Source: Balanoglossus misakiensis
Lineage: Eukaryota > Hemichordata
Direction: 5' to 3'
DNA length: 64,000 nt
Assembly (NCBI GenBank): GCA_040954595.2
Contig: CM082581.2
Coordinates: 992,001-1,056,000 of the forward strand
Each line of letters begins with the position of its first letter. The stretch's first letter is position 1. Positions 33,301-39,600 of the stretch are shown piece after piece. The translations under genes and the position numbers were made by a program. The notes below the pieces were generated by a model that worked only from the letters and a program-made list of their open reading frames with translations, was not told where the DNA came from and made no database searches.

Positions 33301-34648
33301 TTTTCGCACGAGACACATGGCTTTGCAGCCGTAGCTCCCAATGTCATAACGATTACCCGAACTACCCTAATTTTAGCCCGCCGACCCAAAACAGTTTAGA
33401 TCTTCGTTAACCGGAAGTAAAAATAACGATGTCAAATATACAACAATTCATGAAAATTGCGAGAATCACGCAAGAACTATGATGTCATTCTTCTACACTA
33501 CGACGGCCAAAGATATAAAAAAATTGAAAAATAAAAAAATGTCCCTTTCTACCTACCCTATTTTTGAAAACCATGTAATCGGAATAGCACATATTAGTTT
33601 TTTTGGCCTGAGACATATCCAATTTCCCAACTGAACATGACACGTGATCAAGCATTTTCGACTTATCAGATGCAATCGCTGAACACCTCACACTAAGCGA
33701 GGTTTTGTCTGTCTTTATACGCGCCCTTTGTATTTGTGCGTGACATGTCCAAGCCTTGTTAGGATCTCCCATAAAATTCTACTCAATGATGTATACTTTC
33801 ATACTTACGACTGACAGGTATTTTCAGCGTTGCCAGCTGATTGTTTGTCAGGTACCGCTTTATAACAAGACGCCCCTCTGAGTTGATAACCTGCAATGTA
33901 ACATCATTCAATTGGTCTAGTCATGTTAGCATTAGTAAAATGCTTCAAAAGTGTTAAAGGGACATGATACAAGACACCGTTTATGTTAGTGAATGAACGT
34001 TCAACCACACACAACTTCCATCCCGCTTGTATGATACGAGAGTAAAAACCCGCCCGAAATGAATAAATGGTAGAGACCGTTTATTCATTTTGGCGACTTT
34101 TTAAAACTCTCGTGTCTATACAAGCGGAGTGGAAGGTGTGTATGGTTGAACGTTGATTCACTATATCCACATGTAGAATAATATAAACGCAGTCTTGTAT
34201 CAAACATAATTAATGGAAAAAGGGCAGCGAGAGAGAGACTTTGTCCCTTTAATGAATACAGCCACAATGTTCTGTTTATATCTACTGACGGACCAGGCAT
34301 GGATTGTCACGTATAATTCTTTGAAACGTTTGGTCCTCTGAAGAAATCTGAGCACTCATCTACTCAGTTTGCTTATTTTGTCTTCCTCCACCAGTCAGTG
34401 GTATCGTCCGATTTGATACTCCACTCTAAGCCTCTTTCTGAATGGCTATTTAAGTTGTGATCTGTAAGTCTTAAACCTTTCATCACCCCCCCCCCCCCCG
34501 TTTCCTCTTTAGAGGTCCAACATTACCATAGAAAACAATTGGTTTTGACTGAACCATGTTGGTGAAAGGGCTAGGGTCAATTCAACTTACCTTCTGGACA
34601 TTCATATTTCACAAAGGGTGTTCCAAACAGTGCTCCAAGATCCAATTG
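15207..34648 (-). CDS. Partial spliced gene: CTLD-CUB3-CCP3-cbEGF2 extracellular protein
   Basis: Sixteen minus-strand exons with AG/GT borders join into one mosaic extracellular protein of about 800 residues: CTLD (four exons), three CUB domains (two exons each), an 18-residue linker exon, three CCP/sushi exons and two cbEGF exons. Nearly all module borders are phase 1, as expected of shuffled extracellular domains, and residues across the joins make sense (for example the EGF starts DINEC only after splicing). Such combinations occur in secreted or surface recognition and adhesion proteins, including SVEP1-like and lectin/CUB proteins; I cannot name an orthologue. The first exon here starts in phase 0 without a signal peptide and the last ends open in phase 1, so both termini lie elsewhere. 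Exon 7 has an in-frame TGA and the exon 5/6 join is out of phase, so the copy may be damaged or the assembly may contain errors. Confidence 0.85.
15583..15672. repeat. Dispersed repeat, inverted partial copy of 34838-35043
   Basis: The stretch containing ATGGTTCACCAATGGTTTGT and TTATCTCAAAATAGAGC is the reverse complement of 34838-34925 with moderate divergence. The other half of the same family occurs at 16833-16965. Confidence 0.6.
15908..16036 (-). CDS. Exon 15: calcium-binding EGF domain 1
   Basis: 129 bases; acceptor TTTCAG, donor GTGAGA; phase 1 in and out. It encodes (D)INECSTLVARCGINQVC, ENRDGDYQCACLVGF and VNGTACK. The D-I-N-E-C start, six cysteines and the C-x-N-x4-Y-x-C Asn/Asp hydroxylation consensus mark it as cbEGF. 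A MITE copy (16128-16322) lies 92 bases upstream of the acceptor. Confidence 0.94.
16128..16322. mobile_element. GCGAAAAT-type MITE, copy A
   Basis: About 195 bp with imperfect inverted termini (ACAGGAAATTTTC... and ...GAAAATTTCCTGTTTTACAG). The interior has GAGCC near the left, GATAACAATG in the centre and AAATTAATCG to the right. It is the same family as copies at 18936, 19375, 19616, 23083 (partial) and 25114. Confidence 0.75.
16514..16696 (-). CDS. Exon 14: CCP/sushi domain 3
   Basis: 183 bases; acceptor CTTGCAG, donor GTAAGT; phase 1 in and out. It encodes LNCSDILITDPHLQ, ITFYCNAGYELNGADYLTCQ and QWNSAIPSCI. Four cysteines with C.aGYeL and W...iP.C make it a complete CCP module. The join to exon 15 yields CIDINEC. 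Confidence 0.94.
16833..16965. repeat. Dispersed repeat, partial copy of 34838-35043
   Basis: Shares AATTATCGACTAAATTCA, TTTTCATTATACATACA and AATTAAAAGAAATGAC with 34920-35043. No coding potential is seen. Confidence 0.65.
17007..17189 (-). CDS. Exon 13: CCP/sushi domain 2
   Basis: 183 bases; acceptor AACAG, donor GTAAGT; phase 1 in and out. It encodes RECPPPNVDNYLSYEIVNGD, VAYSCPSGYSLTGY and TCGEDGSWIGDPGYC: four cysteines, the G-Y-x-L motif and Trp before Cys4, a complete CCP module. Confidence 0.94.
17892..18071 (-). CDS. Exon 12: CCP/sushi domain 1
   Basis: 180 bases; acceptor TTTTTTAG, donor GTAAGT; phase 1 in and out. It encodes ITCGGPPECSNGILTNVTST, AYYQCIEGYQF and ECQADGVWGPLVPQCE. 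The Cys pattern and Trp before the last Cys fit one CCP module; the extra Cys near CGGPPEC is unusual. The exon has no Met and so cannot be found as an ATG-initiated frame. Confidence 0.9.
18131..18192. mobile_element. Fragment of the CTCTCTC-ended hairpin element
   Basis: TTAAGTCTCTCTCATCACTG followed by CATTAATTATCTTGGATACA matches one outer arm of the foldback family at 21306, 22057, 33954 and 35042. Only the outer 60 bp remain, followed closely by a fragment of another MITE (18236-18316). Confidence 0.6.
18236..18316. mobile_element. Partial copy of the 115-bp AAGTCC MITE
   Basis: Right half of the element described at 14581-14695: TGACCTCAAAGCTAC and an ending CCGGACATCCCCTTTAA. The left terminus is missing. 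Confidence 0.65.
18364..18417 (-). CDS. Exon 11: short linker between CUB and CCP
   Basis: 54 bases; acceptor CTGACAG, donor GTATGA; phase 1 in and out. Joined, it reads DCPEIVISEGVVTSTEIEG. It resembles the beginning of a CCP or CUB module but is only 18 residues, so it is either a linker or a fragment. Intron phases fit both neighbours exactly, which supports it despite its size. Confidence 0.6.
18489..18719. mobile_element. 230-bp inverted-repeat MITE (GGGGTCGTCGCA ends)
   Basis: Arms of about 58 bp: TAAAGTGAAGGGGTCGTCGC ... CATCCACAAATCCCT on the left and the complementary AGGGATTTGTGGATGAATT ... GCGACGACCCCATCACTTTA on the right, with a four-base TTTG difference. The central 95 bp is unique. 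A right-arm fragment borders the minisatellite at 14350-14400. It lies in the intron between exons 10 and 11. Confidence 0.8.
18936..19146. mobile_element. GCGAAAAT-type MITE, copy B
   Basis: About 211 bp from TACTGTAAAACACTTTATTT to TAAAGTGTTTTACAGTA; the ends are near-perfect inverted repeats and the interior carries the family motifs GAGAGCCAAAA and AAAAAGTTGCGTAA. It ends seven bases from the 5' splice site of exon 10. Confidence 0.85.
19154..19337 (-). CDS. Exon 10: third CUB domain, second half
   Basis: 184 bases; acceptor CTGAAG, donor GTACAC; phase 0 in, phase 1 out. It encodes VYNGTESDDDVIIGPWSGN, then PDCRTDIGHFSVVFRSS and GFRASFSP. The donor is followed within seven bases by a MITE copy (18936-19146) and another copy starts 37 bases upstream of the acceptor. 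Confidence 0.92.
19375..19575. mobile_element. GCGAAAAT-type MITE, copy C (inverted)
   Basis: Opposite orientation to copies A, B and D; starts TACCGTAAAACGGGAAAT and contains GCGATATCAAAGGTGGC and GGCTCTCACATAGTT. It lies 37 bases upstream of the exon 10 acceptor and 40 bases from copy D. Confidence 0.78.
19616..19826. mobile_element. GCGAAAAT-type MITE, copy D
   Basis: About 211 bp, TACTGTAAAATGGGAAATG to CCCGTTTTACAGTA, with GAGAGCCATCAAAACATG and AAAAAGTTGCGTAAAAATG inside. It is close in structure to copy B. Confidence 0.85.
19991..20175 (-). CDS. Exon 9: third CUB domain, first half
   Basis: 185 bases; acceptor TTAAAG, donor GTGAGT; phase 1 in, phase 0 out. It encodes CQGIEILRSFGTIQSPGYDV, TYPDDVLCSWLI and ENFGLERNTDVDYII. 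The pattern G.I.SPgY...YP.d..C.W.I is a textbook CUB first half, and the join continues DYIIVYNG in exon 10. Confidence 0.93.
20414..20930. repeat. ~146-bp tandem repeat (2.7 copies) with GGACGA tail
   Basis: Units start at 20414, 20562 and 20706 with AATTTGCATATTCATGACCC and share AGGTAGGGGCACCATAACAC and CAGCTCCATCGTACATGTAG. After the last unit come a GACGGACGACGGACAACGG-type run and a small hairpin, AGCTTGGCTG ... CAGCCAAGCT (20899-20931). It is probably a transposable-element 3' end with internal tandem repeats. No coding frame. Confidence 0.7.
21306..21663. mobile_element. Long-hairpin foldback element, copy 1
   Basis: About 358 bp; the two halves are inverted copies. The outer ends are TTAAAGGGACAAAGTTTCTC and the complementary TTTGTCCCTTTAA; inside each arm lie GATACAAGACAC, CATGTGGATATATA and CTTCCATCCC. 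The arms meet near GGTAGAGACC. Non-coding, a MITE or foldback type element in the intron between exons 8 and 9. Confidence 0.85.
21744..21926 (-). CDS. Exon 8: second CUB domain, second half
   Basis: 183 bases; acceptor CAACAG, donor GTAGGT; phase 1 in and out. It encodes DGADQVSVYDGAELNPALRL, ALFSGMELPNVIISSKSMM and GFHVHYWAG, matching the D.v.v.DG ... SG ... S ... GF.... end of a CUB domain. It is separated from exon 9 by an intron with a long hairpin element (21306-21663) and a 146-bp tandem repeat. Confidence 0.9.
22057..22340. mobile_element. Long-hairpin foldback element, copy 2
   Basis: A shorter copy (about 284 bp) of the same family: TTAAGGGGCAAAGTCTCTCT to the complementary GAGAGACTTCGTCCCTATAA, missing part of one arm near the centre. 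It lies between exons 7 and 8. Confidence 0.8.
22681..22857 (-). CDS. Exon 7: second CUB domain, first half, with in-frame TGA
   Basis: 177 bases; acceptor TTTCAG; donor GTGTGAG chosen because it ends in phase 1 and matches exon 8. A closer-to-consensus GTGAGT two bases further on would be phase 0. It encodes YSLCGGNFIAQSYKQNLSST, then NYLNNEDCN, a TGA stop at 22748-22750, and QLASFTTEFVVTLQ. The stop falls exactly where CUB domains have Trp (C.W), so a single G to A change in TGG explains it. This may be a nonsense allele, a pseudogene mark, or a base error. Confidence 0.8.
23083..23132. mobile_element. GCGAAAAT-type MITE, terminal fragment
   Basis: GTAGTTCGCGAAAATTTATC followed by GCGAAAATTTCCAGTTTTAC equals one terminus of the MITE family at 18936-19826. 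Only about 50 bp remain, ending 19 bases from exon 6's donor. Confidence 0.6.
23151..23352 (-). CDS. Exon 6: first CUB domain, second half
   Basis: 202 bases; acceptor TTTTCAG, donor GTAATA; phase 0 in, phase 1 out. It encodes FLHFDTELYHDTVVIVEVSV, then LATYSGPDQPDEV, ISSGNAMLVKFLSD and TGFEASWQAG, the standard CUB ending (Y.G......v.S....l.v.F.sD......GF.a.w). The donor lies about 20 bp from a partial GCGAAAAT-type MITE (23083-23132). Confidence 0.9.
23718..23901. mobile_element. 184-bp hairpin element with CCCGAG/GCGAGGG core
   Basis: Arms of about 80 bp, TAATAACACATGATAGCGAG ... GGTGATCTCTGACCA on the left and the complement TGGTCAGAGATCACC ... CATAATGTGTTATTA on the right, meet around GCCCGAGCCGCAGGCGAGGG. 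It would form a nearly continuous stem-loop. No protein coding. It lies in the intron between exons 5 and 6. Confidence 0.82.
24667..24802 (-). CDS. Exon 5: first CUB domain (N-terminal of three), first half
   Basis: 136 bases; acceptor ATTCAG; phase 1 in. After joining exon 4 it reads EGTCGGLETGESGTFHSTGY, PDDNYYILQECIWTIQ and GPATSRISAHL, a good CUB first half (CGG, GYP..Y, C.W.I). The only usable GT near the end is GTAAAC at 24661-24666, giving phase 2 out, whereas exon 6 needs phase 0. The 3' end of this exon and the start of the intron are also shared, inverted, with 28006-28052. The exon end is therefore uncertain. Confidence 0.75.
25114..25308. mobile_element. GCGAAAAT-type MITE, copy E (inverted)
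   Basis: From TACTGTAAAACAGGAAATT to AAATTTCCTGTTTACAGTA, same orientation as copy C, with GATATCAAAAGTGGC, TTCGCGTTTTTTTGGCTCTC and a CGCGAAAAT end. Confidence 0.85.
25483..25500. repeat. Perfect 18-bp palindrome GGTAGTTCTAGAACTACC
   Basis: The 18 bases equal their own reverse complement. The half-site TTCTAGAACTACC recurs at 25509-25521 and TCTAGAACTACC near 26551, and AGAGAACC-type motifs near 25437 recur in the hairpin at 26749-26853, so these may be remnants of one repeat. Confidence 0.6.
26008..26189 (-). other. Possible signal-peptide exon (weak)
   Basis: An ATG at 26189 (minus) opens MLYMVLLPVCVLASLAFE, which looks like a secretion signal, then runs on without known domains. A strong donor-like GTGAGTAACT follows the codons VAIL, and a GTAAGC follows NSNKK near the end. 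It lies in the intron between exons 4 and 5. The phases of the two donors (0 and 2) do not match exon 5 (phase 1). It could be an alternative first exon of this or another transcript, or chance. Confidence 0.2.
26749..26853. mobile_element. 105-bp hairpin element
   Basis: TAGAGAACCACC...GGTTCTTGGTTTC on the left pairs with GAAACCAAGAACC...GGTGGTTCTCTA on the right; the loop is GCCTCGGGCCTGCGGCCCTC, itself GC-rich and self-complementary. Non-coding. Confidence 0.78.
27058..27357. repeat. 300-bp polypyrimidine tract
   Basis: An almost pure C/T run made of CTCTCTC, CCCTCCCT and CCCGCCCC blocks. It lies just upstream in coordinates of exon 4 (that is, downstream in the gene's intron). No coding potential. 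Confidence 0.92.
27452..27667 (-). CDS. Exon 4: CTLD C-terminal half
   Basis: 216 bases; acceptor TTATAG, donor GTAAGT; phase 1 in and out. It shows WADTEPDASTGQCVRL, ARCDDVSLSMCE and then AACAEG. The EP-x motif is EPD and the WND calcium-ligand motif is missing (YHARC in its place), so classical calcium-dependent sugar binding is doubtful although the fold cysteines (QC, RC, CE) are kept. The exon runs directly into CUB domain 1 of the protein (exon 5). Confidence 0.92.
28006..28052. repeat. Inverted copy of the exon 5 donor region
   Basis: ACTTGTAAACTGTCAAATTC and CCAAAACCAGTTATTTTTTA here are the reverse complement of 24632-24674, which includes the last bases of exon 5 and its putative donor. 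It suggests that a repeat covers, or came from, that exon edge. Confidence 0.65.
28112..28230 (-). CDS. Exon 3: CTLD core with WIG motif
   Basis: 119 bases; acceptor TTTTCAG, donor GTGAGT; phase 2 in, phase 1 out. It encodes FYGGHLTVIEGYSENRYAGA and ends NHGWIG, the conserved 'W-I-G' strand of the C-type lectin fold. The join to exon 4 reads WIGFSGPNRDG. Two NxS/T-type glycosylation sites may be present near SNETANH. Confidence 0.9.
28966..29281. mobile_element. 316-bp element with 33-bp perfect inverted termini
   Basis: The left end TTGCTGCAGTTTGCAGCCCC TCCATCTCCCCTG (28966-28998) is repeated as its exact complement at 29249-29281. The interior is GC-rich with no supported protein. Frames of 119 and 131 residues across it look like chance products. 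Confidence 0.8.
30277..30430. mobile_element. TTAA MITE (GTATAC ends), truncated inverted copy
   Basis: TTAAAGGTATACGGTCACCT, AGTTACCATGG, AGCCAATCACAGATTTT and AGCCATATATGG follow in the same order as on the complementary strand of 14989-15181. The far terminus is missing. Confidence 0.72.
33809..33890 (-). CDS. Exon 2: CTLD, first Cys and alpha-helix segment
   Basis: 82 bases; acceptor TTGCAG, donor GTAAGT; phase 1 in, phase 2 out. It encodes YQLRGASCYKAVPDK followed by SAGNAENTC, matching the 'SCYK ... A...C' opening of a CTLD with canonical Cys1. The join to exon 3 gives CQSFYGGHL, the usual C..GGHL pattern. The intron that follows is about 5.6 kb (28231-33808) and full of repeats. Confidence 0.88.
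33954..34252. mobile_element. Long-hairpin foldback element, copy 3
   Basis: TTAAAGGGACATGATACAAG to GAGACTTTGTCCCTTTAA. The left arm lacks the CTCTCTCGCTGCCC segment kept in the right arm; the central GGTAGAGACC and TTTATTCATTTTGGCG motifs are intact. It lies between exons 1 and 2. Confidence 0.82.
34591..34648 (-). CDS. Exon 1 recognised: CTLD start (QLDLGALFGTPFVKYECPEG)
   Basis: 58 bases; acceptor AACAG before 34648, donor GTAAGT after 34591; phase 0 in, phase 1 out. It encodes the first Cys-containing strand of a long-form C-type lectin domain (KYECPEG), completed by the next exon. The upstream exon holding the start and signal peptide was not found between 34649 and 36480; it may lie beyond the LINE array or outside the window. 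Confidence 0.75.
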
Positions 34649-34837
34649 CTGTTACAAATAAACAATAAGTTAGCTGCCAGTACACTCAATGATGTACGCG
34701 CAGAACGTCAACTGGTAAACAGTGCGCCTGTGTCTCTTCCCATAGGAGTACATGGAGAATAGTTAGAAAACTCCCTTCTATTATTGTCATTTTCAGGAAA
34801 TTTTACACATAGCTCCGACAAATCAAAATAAATTCAC

Positions 34838-35043
34838 CACGGTCTATTTTGAGATAAACTTTGTTCAATATTGTATCCATAGGCAAACCATTGGTAGAAA
34901 ATGCTGACCGTCAGCAGTTTTCTTCAATTATCGACTAAATTCACGGCCTTGTTTAAAGTCGAAAACAAGTGCAGTGACCCAAAATGGATTTTCATTATAC
35001 ATACAAATCAGAAACGAAAATCCACGATTAAAAGAAATGACAA
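34838..35043. repeat. ~205-bp dispersed repeat, fullest copy
   Basis: It unites two segments found separately at 15583-15672 (inverted; GTCTATTTTGAGATAAA and AGGCAAACCATTGGT) and 16833-16965 (direct). It directly precedes foldback copy 4. No coding frame. Confidence 0.6.
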
Positions 35044-35343
35044 TACAAAACACCGTTTATGTTAATGTAAATGTGGATATATAGTGATGCAACGTTCAAC
35101 CGCACACACCTTCCATCCCGCATGTAGACACGAGAGCGAAAACTCGCCAAACTGAAAAATCGGTCTCTACCATTTATTCATTTTGGGCGAGTTTTTACTC
35201 TCATATCATACAAGCAGGATGGAAGTTGTGTGTGGTTGAACGTTCATTCACTACATATACACATGCCCATTAATATAAACGGTGTCTTGTATCAAACATT
35301 ATTAATAGAAAAGGGCGACGGGAGAGAGAGTTTGCCCCTTTAA
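35042..35343. mobile_element. Long-hairpin foldback element, copy 4
   Basis: The left arm starts inside the family sequence (CAAAACACCGTTTATGTTA); the right end is intact, GAGAGAGTTTGCCCCTTTAA. Arms carry ACCTTCCATCCCGCATGTAG and CATACAAGCAGGATGGAAG. Confidence 0.78.
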
Positions 35344-36487
35344 GGCGACATGATGCATGAAGTGGCGAGAGATAAACGCGACTGACCACCGCATTAAACA
35401 CTGTCAAGCAAGGCACTTCAAATGCCAATTGTTTAAGTGTGTACTAAGTAATAGCTTCATGTACCATGTCCTGGGGGGGGGGGGGGAGGGGTCAAATCAC
35501 AACAGTTGGACATGTACGAATATGAAGAGACGATATCAGTTTTTTCATGTCTTCCTTTAGTAAACAATCTTTTTTGAACTTTGTATAGAATTCATTGAAC
35601 TTTACTTTAGCTTATGAACTCTCATTTGCACATCGTCATCTTGAAATTGTGTCGACTTTATCATAAGGTTTTTATAACTCAACTAGGTCGCAAAACCTAT
35701 TTAAGTTAGTGAGAATAGGACGTTCACCTTTTGGGTTGATGGCTACAGACATTAATCCTGACTCATACACATGTTGCAGCCAGTATACTCTGCAGACATT
35801 GGACACAATAGTTTTACTAACCATTGGATTTTATTGGACCATCAAGTTTATTGACCCATGACGTTCATATAGATTGTATGACACGACTGACGCTATAATC
35901 GGTCCATACCTTCGGCGAGCCAAGTGTTTTATAACATCATAAGATATTAATACCTATCACCCAGTCAAACGATTTCAAGTTATAAAATTTCCACGCCAAT
36001 AGGACGCCTTTAGGTGGAAATGCAACCAGGTATCCTGAATAGGAAAATATTCCGGGTATCTGTCAAGTTTAGTCCCATATTTAGGGGACCAAGAGCCCTC
36101 AGGCGCTTGGTCCCCTTCTGTTATTGCTGGAGTTTGTCTTCTTTCTTCTTGAGTCGTTTTTTTGCGCCCGTTTTTCTCTGAAATTCCGGCAGGTGCGCCT
36201 TCCAAATTTGGCACGGTGGTTGGGGCCCATAGTACTGGTGCACCAGCCCTTTGAATTTGTAATTAGTCACGTGACTTTGTTGCTATAATCGAGCGAAATT
36301 TTCAAATTGACCTAATTTGCACGTTAATGGGGCATGTACATTCTTTTCGCGATTTTTGTAGACCATGTGGCCAAAATCCCCTGTGCCAAATTTCAAGGTC
36401 CTAGGCCACGTCGATTTTGAGAAGAAGATTTTTGTAATATTTTTTCGCTTTTTTTGGTGGGCTGAGGACGGACACTGGGGCATCGGA
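35344..36487. other. Intergenic or intronic stretch, nothing assigned
   Basis: No exon or RNA is supported. There is a G run at 35474-35490, and a segment near 36290-36480 with GCCAAATTTCAAGGTCCTAG and GGACGGACACTGG phrases, reminiscent of the repeat at 20414-20930. Confidence 0.4.
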
Positions 36488-36649
36488 CTTTGACCGTCAT
36501 TACGTTATGTTGTGGAGATCTCATTAGCAGGCTACTCACTTCTGGCGGGTTGCAGTAGTCCTTGGAAAATCGGCTGAAATACGTAAACAGACCAGTGATT
36601 ATTTTCCACGGAATGAATTTTGGGACAACACATTATCGGAGTTCAGGCT
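36488..36649. repeat. Diverged copy of the LINE 3' flank
   Basis: GTTGTGGAGATCTCATTAGC, GAAATACGTAAACAGACCAG and GTTCAGGCT align in order with 39873-40029 and with its copies in later units, at roughly 70 percent identity. The LINE thus lies between two old copies of the same flanking sequence. Confidence 0.7.
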
Positions 36650-36682
36650 GTGTTAGGGCGTTTTATTGAATTACGCTGAGTT

Positions 36683-39600
36683 TGGATTGACTACTGTGTT
36701 ACCACTGAAATTTCTCATAGCAATGTTCTTTCAATTTCGAGTCTTTGCAATGTTGTTGACTCCGACCATATTCCTGTTTCAATAGAGGTTCATTTCAACA
36801 CTTCTGCTGATGAAAGCTTCAGCAGTAGTTCCTTCAAGCAATGTAATTTTCGAGTTGATTGGAAAAAATTGTCACAGCAGAATATATCCGCCTACACCGG
36901 TTGTACCAAAGCCAAGATTGATAAGATTAATTTATCCGAAGAGTTATTCTGCACTAATGTGAACTGTACAGACCCTTCGCATTTACAGGCAATTGATACT
37001 TGTTATAGTAGTATTGTGGACGCATTGAATTGTGCTGCAAAAGATACCATTAGACGTAAGTTTCACCAGAAAGTTCATGTTGTGCCTGGCTGGAACGATT
37101 TTGTAAAAGAAAGTCACGACTATGCCCGTTCCATGTTTTTATTATGGGTTAATGTGGGTTAACCTAAACAAGGCCCGCTTTTTGAAACCATGAAATTTTC
37201 CAGAGCTCGTTTTTAGTATGCTTTACGTGCTTGTAAAAAGATTGAGAATCAAAATAGGGCTGACAAGATGGCTGATAATTTACGCTGCCACAAACAGAAC
37301 GACTTCTGGGAGGAAGTCAGAAAGCAAACTAGCAGAAAAACGCCGCTTTCTGACACTGTAGGTGGAGCGACTGGTGAGAGTGAAATTGCAATTATGTGGC
37401 ACAAGCATTTCAGTGATATTTGGAATTCTGTCCAGGCTCAGACTGGTAAAAATGACATCGAGGAGAAAATGAAGTATGTTAAATTTTCTTCTGATATGTA
37501 TGTTTCTGAAGACGAAGTAATTTCTGCTATACATAAGTTACCTGATGGTAAGACAGCTGGCATTGACAATATTTTAGCTGAGCACCTCAAATTCTCAGAC
37601 TCCTCTATTTTACCCTTTTTGACTTGTTGTATTAATGCAATGATTGTTCATGGTTACCTGCCAACTGAGGCTATCAATGTTAATTTAGTTCCAATTATTA
37701 AGGATAAAACTAAGCTTTGTAGTGATGCCAGTAACTACCGGCCGATAGCACTAGCAACTGTTTTCTCTAAAGTTTTTGAGCATATTTTACTTTCTCGTTG
37801 TGAGGAGTTTCTTACCTCTCATTATTTACAATTTGGTTTCAAGCGAGAACATTCAACTGACCTGTGTTTATTTGCATTTAAAGAAATCATTAGCTACTAC
37901 ACCAGCAATGGAAGACCAGTGTTTACTTGTTTTCTGGATGCTTCAAAAGCTTTTGACAGAGTTAATCACTTTAAACTGGTTATAATTAACAAGCACATCG
38001 ACAGGAATGTTCCCTTGTATGCTGTACGAATTTTATATTAATGGTACAGAAATCAATTGTTTACTGTGTTGTGGGGTAATGAAACCTCAGAGTTGTTTTC
38101 TGTTTCTAACGGTGTAAGACAAGGGGGGGGTACTCTCTCCCTATCTTTTTAATGTCTACATTGATGATATTATCAATGCACTCTGTAAAGCCAAAGTTAG
38201 CTGTACCATGTGTGGTGTCAGCGCTAACACTTTAGGTTACGCTGACGACATGACTCTACTCAGTCCAAGTATTAAGGGTCTACGCCGTCTTCTTAGAATT
38301 TGTGAAATTTACGGCAAGGATTATGATATCATTTATAATTCTAGTAAAACTGTGTGCATGCTTTTTAATGGGAAGAATATGAGCGTTCAAAGAATTCCTT
38401 CGGTTAAACTTAATGACATCACTTTAAAGTTTGTACCTGTACACACCTATCTGGGCCATGTTATATCTTGTGATGGTTGTGATAATGAAGATATTGAACG
38501 ACAGAGAAGAGCATTTTGTGTAAGAGCAAACATGCTATTGAGACATTTTCAACATTGTAGTCAAGATGTGAAGAAAGTTTTATTTTTGGCATATTGTAGT
38601 AATATTTACTGTTGCAGTTTGTGGGCATCCTTTAAAGTTAAACCGATGAAAAAATTTAAAACTATGTACAATAATGTTTGCAGAAGATTTCTCGGTCTTC
38701 CGCCATTTTGCTGTGCATCGGGTATGTTTGCTACAAACCATGTACATGTATTGTCACTTGGTGAAGTTTTTAGACGCAATATGTACAGTTTTAAGATGGG
38801 TCCCTGGGATCTTTTTGCTCGTTGCTGTGGGCCTTTATAGGACATTACACCCCGATTTGGACTAAGCCGTTTTCAGAGTCTAACAAGGGGCTGGTAACTA
38901 GTTGAAAATCTGCACGATTATGTGCACACCCCCTGTCCGAGTATGTTTACGGCAGCTACCACCCGGCCATAGGCCGCCACGCTAATACGGCAAAGCAGCG
39001 GTCAGCGATAGCGTGCGCGTCCTGTAACCACAGTAACTGGATCGAACGCTAAAAATCCAATGTTTTGTACACAGAGATTTTGTACCGTTCACGAAAATCC
39101 CTAAGGCTTTTTTCATAGGCCACGTACGCCAGTCAAATTTGACCTGCTTGTTGAGAACGCACTTCCGCACAGTGTGACGGATCGTTTTTTCGGTTTTCGT
39201 CGTGCTAAGAAGCGATACCGGTGGAAGAGTGCGTCCAAAAACACCCAAAATCGATGACTTTTTCAGGTGTGGTACGGGTATGCTGAAATCTTAGGATACA
39301 ACGATAATATTCGAAAACAAAATCCGTCACGATCTTCCCTGGTTCAAGCAACTAATGAATACGTATCAAGTTCGTTTTTGAGGTCACGGAATAAAAAGCC
39401 TTAGGCTTTTGAAATTTGACCTAGCTAATTTTCATATCAATGGCGTCAGGGGGCGCGCGCTCACAATCGTGCAGATTTTCAACTAGTTACCAGCCCCTTG
39501 TTAGACTCTGAAAACGGCTTAGTCCAAATCGGGGTGTAATGTCCTATAAAGGCCCATAGCAACGAGCAAAAAGATCCCAGGGACCCATCTTAAGCGTAGA

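Larger units (their letters stand above)
28231..33808. other. 5.6-kb intron between exons 2 and 3; repeats only
   Basis: No exon is supported here. I recognise the foldback element at 28966-29281, an 11-bp inverted repeat TTGGCCTTCGG/CCGAAGGCCAA at 29648-29700, a TTAA MITE at 30277-30430, a C run at 31208-31225 and simple repeats (CTGT and GAGC types) at 32990-33170. The rest is unassigned. Confidence 0.5.

Noticed and set aside
38982-39248. 88-codon minus-strand frame inside the LINE-borne MITE
   Set aside because: Present in all four units only because these are copies of each other; no transposase motif, and most of the element is inverted repeat.
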